From JBDIVL01 sp039794405 (GTDB lineage: Bacteria; Planctomycetota; Brocadiia; Brocadiales; Brocadiaceae), in the NCBI GenBank assembly GCA_039794405.1, contig JBDIVL010000006.1:1-64000 (forward strand): a stretch of DNA of 64,000 bases, written 5' to 3'. The first letter of the stretch is position 1. Each line of letters opens with the position of its first letter. The position numbers and the translations under genes were made by a program. Shown in pieces: positions 25,144-34,800 of this stretch. A model generated the notes under the pieces. That model was not told the origin of the DNA, made no database searches, and saw only the letters and a list, made by a program, of their open reading frames with translations.

Positions 25144-26268
25144 ATGCTTATCAATGCCCTTTACATACACATCCCATTTTGTGCAAAAAAATGTAATTAC
25201 TGCGATTTCAATTCTTTTGTCTCCGAACCACAAATCATTGATAGGTATCTCCAGGCCGTTGAAAATGAATTACGCGTCCTCAAGGGTAAATATGTATTTC
25301 ATACGGTTTACATAGGGGGAGGAACACCAAGTATATTAACGGAACCACAACTTGAAAAATTACTTGAAGATGTTATACGTTATATCCCCGTTTCTGAAAT
25401 ACAAGAGTATACCATTGAAGCAAATCCTGGTACTCTGAGCATAAGCAAGGCGAAGTTGTTCAAGGAATATCTGGTGGATCGGGTAAGCCTGGGGGTACAA
25501 TCATTTCAAGACAAACATTTGCAATTTCTTGGACGTATTCACTCAGGCGATGATGCAAAAAATGCATTTATCCTATTAAGGCAGGCAGGTTTTAAAAATA
25601 TCAATATCGATTTTATATTTGGATGTCCCGGACAGTCCCTTAATGATTGGGATGAGGATCTTAAAACTGCAATTGAATTGAATCCTGAGCATGTATCAAC
25701 ATATGCCCTTACCTATGAGGAGGGGACACCGCTTATGGAGAATCTGAAAAATGAAATTATTCATAAGCTGGAAGAGGATATTGAATTAGAGATGTATAGA
25801 ATGGCTATAAGTTATTTAAAATATAATGGTTATAATCATTACGAGATATCAAATTTTGCAAAGGCAGGATATGAGTGCTCTCATAATAGCGTTTACTGGA
25901 GGAATATGGGATATGTTGGTGTGGGGGCAGGTGCGTATTCTTTTCTTGACGGAGTAAGGACTTCCAATGAGAAAGATGTGTTTAAATATATCGAAGGAAT
26001 AAAAGGGAGTAAAAACATCAAATCTTTTTGTGAACGTTTAGAGCAGGAACAACTTGCATCAGAAACGCTTATTATGTCTTTACGGCTACGTCGGGGTATA
26101 TCAAATACTGATTTTTACGAGAGATTTGGCTATAGAATAGATGATCAGTTTGGAGATCAAATAGGTAAGTTAACGAAAGACGGACTGATTAGTTATCATA
26201 ATGGAGAGTTAAGACTTACGGATAAGGGATTATTCGTTGCTGATACTGTATTGGCAGAATTCGTATAA
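25144..26268 (+). CDS. hemW: HemW-like radical SAM protein (coproporphyrinogen III oxidase family)
   Basis: 374 residues. The radical SAM motif is in YIHIPFCAKKCNYCDFNSF (CxxxCxxC followed by Phe, as in HemW rather than HemN), near residue 10. Further family motifs are YIGGGTPSIL, IEANPG, RVSLGVQSFQDKHLQFLGR, NIDFIFGCPGQS and YALTYEEGTPL. The C-terminal HemN domain is present (SETLIMSLRLRRGI). HemW binds heme and is thought to be a heme chaperone for respiratory proteins, fitting a cytochrome-rich cell. It lies 32 bases before efp and in the same direction. Confidence 0.88.
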   Translation: MLINALYIHIPFCAKKCNYCDFNSFVSEPQIIDRYLQAVENELRVLKGKYVFHTVYIGGGTPSILTEPQLEKLLEDVIRYIPVSEIQEYTIEANPGTLSISKAKLFKEYLVDRVSLGVQSFQDKHLQFLGRIHSGDDAKNAFILLRQAGFKNINIDFIFGCPGQSLNDWDEDLKTAIELNPEHVSTYALTYEEGTPLMENLKNEIIHKLEEDIELEMYRMAISYLKYNGYNHYEISNFAKAGYECSHNSVYWRNMGYVGVGAGAYSFLDGVRTSNEKDVFKYIEGIKGSKNIKSFCERLEQEQLASETLIMSLRLRRGISNTDFYERFGYRIDDQFGDQIGKLTKDGLISYHNGELRLTDKGLFVADTVLAEFV

Positions 26269-26300
26269 GTTTTTTTATAATTTTTTTGGGAGTTATTAAA

Positions 26301-26858
26301 TTGGTAAGTGCTACAGAACTGAAGAGGGGTACCGTGATAAAGATGGACGGTGAATTATATTTAGTCGTTGATTATCAACACGTAACCCCCGGAAATTGGC
26401 GTGGCATGGTACAGGCAAAGCTGAAGAGTTTAAAGCAGGGCAGTGTGGTGCAGAAGCGATTCCGTTCTACGGATAAATTAGAGGATGTATTCTTAGAGCA
26501 TCGAACGATGGAGTATCTTTATAAGGAGGGAGAAAACTACTGCTTTATGGATACGGAGAATTATGAGCAAATATTGATACCGGAAGAGGCAGTTAAAGAT
26601 GCAATTCCCTACATGACCTTGAATAGTCAGGCAAAGATTGCTTTTTATGAGGGTAAGGCGCTTTCGGTTGAACTACCGACATCGGTTACTTTAAAAATTG
26701 TAGAAACAGACCCAGGCATGAAAGGGGATACCGTAGTGAATGTTTATAAACCTGCAAAAATGGAAACGGGTCTTGTGGTAAAGGTTCCCCTGTTTATTAA
26801 TAAGGGTGAAATGATAAAGGTAGATACCAGGACGGGTGAATTTATTGGCAGAGAATAA
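26301..26858 (+). CDS. efp: Elongation factor P, TTG start, without the usual loop lysine
   Basis: 185 residues that help the ribosome pass polyproline stretches. All three beta-barrel domains are present, ending in the EF-P signature KVPLFINKGEMIKVDTRTGEFIGR. The start is the TTG at 26301 (VSATELKRGTVIK), 8-9 bases after GGGAG; no ATG is available and a TTG at 26286 would overlap the Shine-Dalgarno region. The loop that reaches the P-site tRNA reads HVTPGNWRGMVQAKL. At the place of the modified lysine (K34 in E. coli) it has Asn32, followed by Trp and Arg, so neither the lysyl nor the rhamnosyl-Arg modification is expected at the standard position. Confidence 0.9.
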   Translation: MVSATELKRGTVIKMDGELYLVVDYQHVTPGNWRGMVQAKLKSLKQGSVVQKRFRSTDKLEDVFLEHRTMEYLYKEGENYCFMDTENYEQILIPEEAVKDAIPYMTLNSQAKIAFYEGKALSVELPTSVTLKIVETDPGMKGDTVVNVYKPAKMETGLVVKVPLFINKGEMIKVDTRTGEFIGRE

Positions 26859-26982
26859 TTATGAACCGGAAGTTCGTGAAAACATTACTCATTTCGTTTT
26901 CATTTGCTTTCTCGTGATTCAAGACAATTTGGCCACGTTGTAAGTTGCCGTGGGGTTACAGAAAAAAAGGAGCAGGATTAAG

Positions 26983-27966
26983 ATGGGTATAGAAGAATCT
27001 ATCAGGACCTACGGTGCAAAGATAGATGAATTGCTAAAACAGGTTATTCCTCCCGATAGAAAAGATTATTTAAGTGATGCTATATGGCACCATATGCATA
27101 CCGGAGGGAAAAGAGTAAGACCTGCATTATGTTTACTTACCTGTGAGGCGTTGGGAGGAAATCCCAATGAGGCAATGCATTTTGCCCTTGCTATAGAGAT
27201 ATTGCATAATATGTTCCTCATGCATGATGATATTGAGGATGGCGATACGGTAAGGCGTGATCAGCCCACAGTGTGGGTGAAATATGGAACGGCAAATGCG
27301 ATTAATGCGGGTGATTATCTCCTCGCTTGTGCGTACAAGAGTACACTATCGAGTCCTATATCGTTAGAAAAAAAAATAAAATTGTTGCAAATTCTTACCA
27401 CGACTTTTCAAAAAACGGTAGAGGGTCAGGCCTTTGATATTAATGCAAGGGCTGCAGAGGATTTCTCTGTTGAAAGATATATGGAGATGGTTGAACTGAA
27501 AACGGGATATTATCTCGCTTGTGGTATGGTTGGTGGGGCTATTGTATCGGGTATCTCAGATCAGATTGTCGAAACTATATGGAAACTGGGGAAGACAATG
27601 GGACCGGCGTTTCAGATCCGTGATGATTTAATCGATTTGACCCATGGTAAAGGGCGCGGAGGTGTGATTGGTTCCGATATAAAGGAAGGGAAAGCAAGTT
27701 TTTTGTATTCATATGCACTGCAGGTTGCATGTACAGACGACAAGAAACTTTTACGCAGTATTATGTTGAAACCGCGGGATGAGACAACAGATGATGACAT
27801 AAAACAGGTATTGGGAATATACAATAAGTATAATGCAATGAAATATGCTCAAGATTATGCAGAAACCTTAGTGAACCAGGCGTATAATACGATTGATGAG
27901 ATTCCGGTTGAAGACAAAACAGTGTTTAAAGAAATTGCCACTTTTATGGCTCAGCGAATGTCGTAA
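26983..27966 (+). CDS. Polyprenyl (geranylgeranyl/octaprenyl-type) diphosphate synthase
   Basis: 327 residues of the all-helical isoprenyl synthase fold. The first aspartate-rich motif is LMHDDIEDGDTVRRDQPT (Asp82, Asp83 and Asp86), the second is QIRDDLIDL, and GGKRVRPALCLL precedes them. It condenses IPP onto an allylic diphosphate; the two residues before the first motif (Phe-Leu-Met) suggest a medium or long product, but the length cannot be fixed by eye. The start was set at ATG 26983, after AAAGGAG, rather than the upstream GTG at 26950. It follows efp by about 125 bases. Possible partner of the IspH-UbiA fusion in isoprenoid or quinone synthesis (inference). Confidence 0.9.
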   Translation: MGIEESIRTYGAKIDELLKQVIPPDRKDYLSDAIWHHMHTGGKRVRPALCLLTCEALGGNPNEAMHFALAIEILHNMFLMHDDIEDGDTVRRDQPTVWVKYGTANAINAGDYLLACAYKSTLSSPISLEKKIKLLQILTTTFQKTVEGQAFDINARAAEDFSVERYMEMVELKTGYYLACGMVGGAIVSGISDQIVETIWKLGKTMGPAFQIRDDLIDLTHGKGRGGVIGSDIKEGKASFLYSYALQVACTDDKKLLRSIMLKPRDETTDDDIKQVLGIYNKYNAMKYAQDYAETLVNQAYNTIDEIPVEDKTVFKEIATFMAQRMS

Positions 27967-27971
27967 AAGTC

Positions 27972-28001
27972 CCCCCAGGAAGTGTTTTCCCTGAGGGTTT
28001 T
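27972..28001 (+). terminator. Probable rho-independent terminator after the polyprenyl synthase
   Basis: Stem CCCCCAGG with CCTGAGGG (one mismatch), loop of about ten bases, followed by TTTT, starting six bases after the stop codon. Confidence 0.6.
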
Positions 28002-28433
28002 ACATAATTTAATCGTATAGGACTTCATTTTATTTATACGGTCTTCAGGGTGGCACGGACAAACAACATTTGTTCGTGTCCTCTCCGTCACGAATCAAAA
28101 ACGTAGGGTGCTGTAAAAACTCAACTATGTGGGGTGGGTATTGTCCATCGAAAATAAGTAGGGGCAGGTTTGAAACCTGCCCGTACAATGGGTGAGCGAT
28201 ATTTTGGTGGGTAATGCACACCCTACCTGGCTAATTTGAATGTATAGGAATTTCAAAGTTTGTTGTAGGGGCAGGTTTAAAACCTGCCCCTACGTGTGTT
28301 CGCCCTCGCCCTGAACGATTCAAAATGTTTTTGTTTGTTTCCCATTTTGGGCGAACATAAGGTTTGCCCCTACGTAGGTGTTATAAAAAAGTTGCCAAAG
28401 GATTAATTAATTTATTATGGAGAATAAAAGACA
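28002..28433. other. Repeat-filled spacer before the TPR lipoprotein gene
   Basis: 430 bases almost entirely made of repeats. It contains a GGCACGGACAAAC-type hairpin at 28048-28080; a 29-nt GTAGGGGCAGG hairpin at 28158-28186, flanked by GTGGGTATTGTCC and GGTGGGTAATGCACACC (the trinucleotide-rich family also at 52750-52840 and 56845-56885); and a full composite element at 28240-28410. Nothing coding is seen. Confidence 0.75.
28240..28410. repeat. Composite palindromic repeat element, complete copy
   Basis: Starts TGTATAGGAATTTCAAAG, then the 29-nt hairpin at 28265-28293, the CGCCCTCGCC / GGGCGAACA tracts and GTTTGCCCCTACG, and ends AAAAAGTTGCCAAAGGATTAA. It is the clearest copy for defining the two ends of the family; it ends about 25 bases before the next start codon. 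Confidence 0.8.
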
Positions 28434-29168
28434 ATGTCGATGGTAGGAAAAAATTTATTATCAGCAACAATTATTCACAGCATAATATTTTTGTCTTTCT
28501 TCGGATGCAGTAAGAAAGAAGTAGCTGAAAATACTGTAATACATGATGAGGTTGCAGGTGAAGTGGGTTCTGATAACCAGGAAGTAAAGAAAGAAATTAA
28601 ACTTCCAGAAAATATGGCATCTGAAGAATACTACAAGCATGGATTGGAGACTATTAAAAAAGGTGGTTTTGACGAAGCGATTGCCGCATGGGAAAAAGCA
28701 CTGGAGCTTAATCCAACAATGTTCGATGCTTATGAAAAACTCGGAAAGGCATATTATACTCAAGGTAAATTTGATAAAGCTGGCCAGGTTTACAGAAAAG
28801 AAATCGAGTTAAAACCGGACGATCCAATGGTATACTTTAGCCTCGGCGTTGTCTACCGTATGAATGAGCAATATGAGGATGCAGTCAATATGCAACAGAA
28901 GGCAATATCCTTAAACCCTCAATTAGCTTCGGCGTATAATGAACTTGGTTTAATATATTGTAAGCAGAGAAAATTAGACGAAGCCATCGATGCTCACAAA
29001 AAAGCACTTGAATTAGATCCTAAATTGGGAACGGCGCATAATTATTTGGGTGTTGTTTATTTATTAAAAGGAATGAGTAGCGAGGCGGAAGAACAATTCA
29101 ACGAATTTAAAAAATATGAAGCAAATAAAAGTATGTATCCACCTCATGGGGGTGGCTCTTCGCATTAA
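28434..29168 (+). CDS. TPR-repeat lipoprotein
   Basis: 244 residues. The N-terminus has a hydrophobic signal ending in a lipobox, IIFLSFFGCSKKE, so the mature protein is probably lipid-anchored at Cys25 or so. After an acidic linker it carries five or so tetratricopeptide repeats from about residue 62 (YYKHGLETIKKGGFDEAIAAWEKALELNPTM and similar units), which normally bind other proteins. It ends in a Gly/His-rich tail, PPHGGGSSH. No enzyme domain is visible. An ATG at either codon 1 or codon 3 could be the start. Confidence 0.82.
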   Translation: MSMVGKNLLSATIIHSIIFLSFFGCSKKEVAENTVIHDEVAGEVGSDNQEVKKEIKLPENMASEEYYKHGLETIKKGGFDEAIAAWEKALELNPTMFDAYEKLGKAYYTQGKFDKAGQVYRKEIELKPDDPMVYFSLGVVYRMNEQYEDAVNMQQKAISLNPQLASAYNELGLIYCKQRKLDEAIDAHKKALELDPKLGTAHNYLGVVYLLKGMSSEAEEQFNEFKKYEANKSMYPPHGGGSSH

Positions 29169-29214
29169 ATGTTTTCAGGCTCGCATAGTGCCCGTATTAT
29201 TCTGAGTAATCAAC

Positions 29215-29252
29215 AAAAAAGGGATACACTTACCAGAGTGTATCCCTTTTTG
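29215..29252. terminator. Bidirectional rho-independent terminator
   Basis: A perfect 10-bp stem (GGGATACACT at 29221-29230 with AGTGTATCCC at 29237-29246), six-base loop, flanked by AAAAAA on the left and TTTTTG on the right. It lies between two converging genes (28434-29168 plus, 29288-29818 minus) and can serve both. Confidence 0.93.
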
Positions 29253-29287
29253 TTACGTTTTTTTGTTAACGACCAAGAGAGATTTGT

Positions 29288-29818
29288 TTATTTTTTTGCC
29301 TTTCTGCAGATTTGGCAGGCGATGAAATCTACATCGCATGTATCGCAGTGCTGGGTAAGCCATTCCTGTGATTTCTTTTTGCAGTCCGGACATTTCATTT
29401 CCCACTTTGCTATAGTCTTTCCCTTAATAGGCCTTACGCGTACTTCTTTGCATTTGGGACATTTTCCTTCCATAGTTGCGGCTTTCAACTCTGCAGATGC
29501 CTTCTGACACATTACGCATGCCAGTACATCTTGTCCACATTTATCACAATGATGAACAGAGAGTTCGGTTATTTCATTTTTGCAGTCAGGGCAGACCATA
29601 GTCCCTGAGGCGAGTGTCCTTCCCTTTTCCGGCCCTACGCGTACTTCTTTGCATGTAGGACACATGGGTGTTTCTTCTGTTGGATGTTCTGGCGCTAACG
29701 CCTTTTCACTGTGTTTATGTGTTTCTTCCTCCGCATAAACAACAGGGTTTCCCAACATTACTACGGTTGCAGACATTACCAGAGAAAAAAATGCGCCTAA
29801 AAATCTCTTACTCAACAT
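29288..29818 (-). CDS. Exported Cys-rich protein with two tandem CPxCK modules, function unknown
   Basis: 176 residues. A signal peptide (FLGAFFSLVMSATVVMLGNPVVYA) is followed by a short acidic linker and two copies of a module of about 62 residues. Each module runs CPxCKEVRVxPxKGxT, xMxCPDCK, HCDxCxxD and ACxxCxK, that is, five CxxC knuckles per module (copy 1 from about residue 53, copy 2 from about 117). The spacing suggests zinc ribbons or, in the periplasm of a cytochrome-rich cell, metal or redox centres; no CxxCH heme site is present. I do not recognise the family. It is isolated and ends against the shared terminator at 29215-29252. Confidence 0.8.
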   Translation of the reverse strand: MLSKRFLGAFFSLVMSATVVMLGNPVVYAEEETHKHSEKALAPEHPTEETPMCPTCKEVRVGPEKGRTLASGTMVCPDCKNEITELSVHHCDKCGQDVLACVMCQKASAELKAATMEGKCPKCKEVRVRPIKGKTIAKWEMKCPDCKKKSQEWLTQHCDTCDVDFIACQICRKAKK

Positions 29819-30312
29819 GTTTCACTATCCCTCCTTTCCAAATTCAGACATTAAAGTTATAGGTAACGATAACTTCGAAATTTTAAAGCATATATCTGTA
29901 ATAAATGGACTCAACGCCTCTGGCTAGTCATTATTCTTTCGCTGCTTCAATTCTTGTATACTTTTTTTTATTTTGGATGCGGCTACGCCAAGCGAGATAT
30001 ACTTCTAACCTTTTCTATGAAAATTGTCAACAAATTTATTTTAAATAAATTATTAATGAATGCTTATTTTCCATGTTCTGTTGTAGGGGCAGGTTTAAAA
30101 CCTGCCCCTACATGTGTTCGATCTTGCCATGCACGATCCAAAACGTTTCTATTTGTTTCCCATTTTGGGCGAATGCAAGGTTCGCCCCTACATAGGTGCT
30201 ATAAAAAAGTTCCTGCAAGCCTAACTTGATGTAAAGGAATTTTAAAGTTGTGGTTGTAGAGTGAAGAAGCTCTTCGCTCTACATCGAAAAAGTCACCGAA
30301 CATCTCATGTAA
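29819..30312. other. Spacer with a composite repeat and a hairpin
   Basis: Nearly 500 bases without a gene. It contains a composite palindromic element at 30060-30240 and a 27-nt hairpin at about 30257-30283 (arm GTAGAGTGAAGA and complement) that lies just beyond the stop of the HAO-like gene and could end its transcript. Confidence 0.65.
30060..30240. repeat. Composite palindromic repeat element
   Basis: Contains TTCCATGTTCTGTTGTAGGGG, the 29-nt hairpin at 30083-30111, the GTTTCCCATTTTGGGCGAA tract, GGTTCGCCCCTACATAGG and the closing AAAAAGTTCCTGCAAGCCTAA. It has the same layout as the copies at 984 and 28240. Confidence 0.78.
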
Positions 30313-31800
30313 TCATTTATCTTTTTGTGCTTGTACCATATCCTTTATTTTATACAAGTTTGTAGTTAATTGCCACCAGCCATTTTTAAATGTTGCGTAG
30401 TCAGGTCCCATCATGGCTGATGCAAATCGAATCGAATTTGCATAAAAAAACCACTGGACTAGCCACCCGTGTTCGATCATTTCATCAAAAGGATTTGACA
30501 TATCAGCCTGTCCTTCATTCCATGCCTTAAACATGAGTTGTGTTGCAGATGAGACCATCTTATCCGTTTCCATTATCGTTGATTCCAATTTTTCAAAGTG
30601 TTGATTGGCCCAATCAGTATTGTGACAACTTCGACATATTTTTTTCATCTCGGTCTGGCGCCGAATCTGTTCATTTTTATCGATAAGATATTCGGAAGCT
30701 GGTTCGCCGTTAAAGGTTGTTGGAAGGGGTAAGCCGTCTTTATTTCTGATTATGTATGTCGCACCTTTCTTTGGTTGAGGATGGGTGTAGATAAGTCCGA
30801 ATAGTCTTACCCATAACCTTGCGCCGAAATCGTGGGTCCTTTGCGAGACAGTTTTGCCATCAGGCGTAACGATAAGGGCATTATGGCAAGTTGCGCATGT
30901 TGGGGCTTGAAAATCTTTTCCAATTTTCCAGGGTACATTGCTCCAATTCCATTCGTGCTGATTTGAGAAAAAGATATTCCCATGTTTGCTTTCCCTGTAT
31001 ACCTCAAATGCAGGTATATCCGGTTCCAGGTGACATTGTGAACAGGTATACGGTTTTCTGGCTATCTCAATGGAAAAGCTGTGCCTCGGATGGCACGATG
31101 TACATGCGCCGCGACTCCCATCGGGATTAATCCTTCCGACACCCTGATTTGGCCAGTTTGTAAGGTTAGGTACATTAATATCCCCTCCGGCGGTGGATAT
31201 CTTTTTCATTCCATTTACGGTAACTTCCGTTCCATGACAGGCATAACAAGTTTCTGCTTTTGTACTTTCCGATGCATGAAGGTGGATCATTGTTGTGTCT
31301 TTTACGTCTTTCAAGCTTGTAACTGTCTCAACAAAGTCATGGTAAACAGGATTTTTTTGAAGATTTTCCCAGGCATATGCCTTTTTGCTGACGGAGTATT
31401 GGTCCACTTCAACAGAATGGCAGGTTTTACAGTCATTTGGTGAGACAATTACATTAATTTTAAACCCAAAATGCTCGAAATTGTCCTTATGAGCAGAGGG
31501 ATTTTGACTGTGGCATTCATAACAGCCTACAACTACAGACCGTAAAGCCTCTGGTATTACGTCACTTGAAACCCTTCTTTCTAGATCGGGTTTTTTCATG
31601 GCAAATTCAGGGGTTATTTTTGAATGGCGACTTCTTAACCAATCCTCAACAATTCCCGGTGTGTAATTCTTATGACATAATATACATGTTTGTGTTTGAT
31701 CACTAAGAGCGGGCGATGTTTGTTGTTCTGCACGTGTGTTTATACCATATGAGAATAGCAAAATTAAGCATAGGAGTTGAATAAATACAAATTTTACCAT
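30313..31800 (-). CDS. Octaheme hydroxylamine-oxidoreductase-like cytochrome c
   Basis: 495 residues with a signal peptide (MVKFVFIQLLCLILLFSYGINTRA), so it is exported. Eight CxxCH heme sites are present, with first cysteines at about 39, 93, 124, 185, 233, 253, 302 and 389, in HAO spacing. The fourth (CYACH) is the position of the catalytic heme in HAO. Near the C-terminus, GPDY places a tyrosine (about Tyr468) in the region of the Tyr that cross-links heme P460 in oxidising HAOs; whether it is that residue needs alignment. HAO-family enzymes act on hydroxylamine, hydrazine or nitrite/NO and are multiplied in anammox genomes. The start was moved from 31917 to ATG 31798-31800, 7 bases after AAGGAG. 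It lies 38 bases after the ATPase gene. Confidence 0.9.
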   Translation of the reverse strand: MVKFVFIQLLCLILLFSYGINTRAEQQTSPALSDQTQTCILCHKNYTPGIVEDWLRSRHSKITPEFAMKKPDLERRVSSDVIPEALRSVVVGCYECHSQNPSAHKDNFEHFGFKINVIVSPNDCKTCHSVEVDQYSVSKKAYAWENLQKNPVYHDFVETVTSLKDVKDTTMIHLHASESTKAETCYACHGTEVTVNGMKKISTAGGDINVPNLTNWPNQGVGRINPDGSRGACTSCHPRHSFSIEIARKPYTCSQCHLEPDIPAFEVYRESKHGNIFFSNQHEWNWSNVPWKIGKDFQAPTCATCHNALIVTPDGKTVSQRTHDFGARLWVRLFGLIYTHPQPKKGATYIIRNKDGLPLPTTFNGEPASEYLIDKNEQIRRQTEMKKICRSCHNTDWANQHFEKLESTIMETDKMVSSATQLMFKAWNEGQADMSNPFDEMIEHGWLVQWFFYANSIRFASAMMGPDYATFKNGWWQLTTNLYKIKDMVQAQKDK

Positions 31801-31838
31801 AGTAATCTCCTTGTAACAATTGTAGTATGCCCTGTAGT

Positions 31839-34800
31839 CTATTTCTTCCTTACAAAAAATTTTATTATTTCCATAACAATGAAGGGGAGAGTGGAAAACC
31901 CCAGTGCTACGATCCAATCCTGTAACCCTAAGGGGGTTACCTTAAAGATATCTTGAGTGTAAGGGATGTTGATAATGGATACATAGAGAGCAAGTGAGAG
32001 TCCATTTGCCAGTAAAAGTTTTTTATTCGTAAAAATACCGATTTTAAATAGCGAGACCCATGGGTTCCTGCAGTTAAATGAGTGAAATAATTGTGAAAGA
32101 ACCATCACACAAAAGGCGATTGTCCTCGCATGGGTGACATTACCAGATAATTCGTATGGCACTGTTTTATCGGTAAACCAATTTGTATAAAAGGTGGAGA
32201 ATATCTTGGTATCACCATATAAAACGGATAAATAAGCCAGAATGGTGCTGAGTGCTATAAGAGAACCTTGCAAAGGGATTAATATGAGAAGATTTCTATC
32301 CAGGAATCGTTTTACCGGTTTTCCTGCCGGCTTAAACCGGGTATTTCCATGATCAACGCCCAGCCCCAGTGCAGGGAATATATCTGTTACTAGGCTTGTC
32401 CATGCTATTTGTATGGGGAATAATGGTAGGGGAAACTGAAAAATGAAAGCAAAGAGCGTTGTCAAAATCTTGCCAAGGTTACACGAGAGCAGGTAATGAA
32501 CAGGCTTTTTTAGCGTATCGTAAACGTTTCTTACCTCATAGACGGTAATTTTTGATACTTCTAGGGCTGCGGCACTTATGGATACTTCGGCTCCCTTCAT
32601 AAAGTATTTTATTATTTCCATAATGAAAAATGCAAGGGAAGAAAAACTAAAAATAACAATCCAGTCTTGCAAGCCTAACGGAATAACCTTAAAAATACCT
32701 TCAGCATATGGGATATAAATGATAGATGCCTGTATCATGAACGAGAGTCCGGCAGCCAAAAGGAGTTTTTTATTGGTAAAAACACCGATCTCGAACAATG
32801 AGCGCTTTGCATTCCTGCAGTTGAAAGAATGAAATAATTGGGAGATTACCATGACACTAAAGGCTACTGTCCTTGCCCGCTCAAGATCGCCGCTTAACGT
32901 ACCCCCCAGGCAGCAGGGGATTAATTCGTTGAGAAACCAATAAGAGAGGTATCCGGGCTCCACGCTGCTGGTATAATACAGGATAAATAGATAAGCTAAA
33001 AGGGTACTGAGCGAAATAAGAAAACCTTGAAGCAAAATTAACTTGCCAAGGCTCCCATCGATGATCTGTTCTGTGGATCTCCTGGCGGGCCTTTTCATAA
33101 TATTAGAGTCTACGGTGTCTACGCCCAGCGCCAGCGCAGGTAATCCATCGGTTGCAATATTGATCCATAATATTTGTATGGGGAATAACGGTAGGGGGAG
33201 ATTGAAGAGTGATGCGAAGAGCATAGTCAGGATTTCTCCTGCATTACAGGAAAGTAGATAATGAATGGATTTTCTTATGTTATCATATATACCCCTTCCC
33301 TCTTCAATACCCGACACGATAGATGCAAAATTATCATCTGTTATAATAATGTCAGAGGTTTCTTTTGTGACATCCGTACCGGTAATGCCCATAGATATAC
33401 CGATACTGGCCTCTTTTACAGCGGGCGCATCATTTACCCCATCGCCGGTCATAGCGACAACAGCACCCCATTTTTTCCATGCCTTTACAATCCGGATTTT
33501 GTGCTCAGCAGAAACCCGTGCATATACGGCTATCTCTGTTACTTCTTTTTCTAAAACATCATCAGAAATAGCGTCAAGCTCTATTCCGTCTATGGTCTTT
33601 AAATTATTTCTCAGAAAACCCAGTTCATCTCCAATTGCGCGCGCAGTATTCTTGTGATCTCCCGTAATCATAACTGTTGTTATGCGTGCCTTATGGCATG
33701 TAGCGACGGCCTCTTTGACTTCTGGTCTGGGAGGGTCAATCATTGCCAGTAATCCGGCGAAGACTAAATCCTTTTCTACAGTATCAGAGGTTAGTTTCTC
33801 AGGTTTAAAATGAAGTTGTTTGAATGCTACACCGAGTACACGGAGAGCGGCGCCGGCCATCCGGTTATTTTCGCGTAAGACTACCTGGATGTCATCTTCT
33901 GTTAAATCTCTTATCTCTCCGTTAATAAAAATTTTTGTACAATCTTTTAAAATAACGTCCGGTGCTCCTTTTTCGAAAACCAGGAGTTGAGAAGGCATGC
34001 TTCTTATTGTTGACATCTTTTTTCTTTCAGAATCAAAAGGGATTTCCGAAGCAAGCGGGAATCTTTTTTCTAACGTTTCCTTGTGGATATCTGCCTTTGC
34101 TGCTGCGCTAATAAGGGCGCCTTCTGTGGGGTCTCCGATGATTTTCCATGTAGTATCCTCTTTTTTCAGATGGGCATTGTTGCATAATACACTAATTTCG
34201 AGGACTTTTTTGAGTGCCTGGTAGTCGGTTTCCAAAGGAGGTATACCCTGGTGGGAAAACTCCCCCTTTGGGGTATAACCAATTCCAGAAATATCGAAGA
34301 TTTTGCCATTGGTAAATATCTTTTTAACGGTCATTTCATTCTGGGTTAGGGTACCGGTTTTGTCTGTGCAAATGACATTGGTACAACCCAGGGTTTCTAC
34401 AGCCGGTAACTTCCGGATGAGAACGTGCCGTTTTACCATGCGCTGCACGCCTAATGCCAGGGCTATTGTAACTACGGCCGGTAATCCTTCTGGAATTGCC
34501 GCAACGGCAAGACTCACTGATATGAGGAACGCCTCAAAGAGCGGTCCTTTTTGGATGCCGTTTCTCCATATTTCAAGAAAAAAAACGGCGGCTACAATTC
34601 CTAAACATAAATAAACCAATTTCTTCCCAAATGCCTGAAGCTTTTGTTGAAGTGGAGTTACTTCTTTCCCCGCTTCTTGAAGCAGACTTGCAATCTTTCC
34701 TAGTTCAGTGCTCATTCCCGTTGTAACAACGATACATGTGCCTTTGCCGTTTGTTGCCGAAGTGCCCATAAACACCATGTTTTTCCTGTCCCCAATTGGT

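Noticed and set aside
29169..29507. A 112-codon plus-strand frame after the TPR lipoprotein
   Set aside because: It crosses the strong terminator at 29215-29252 and is antisense to the Cys-rich gene.
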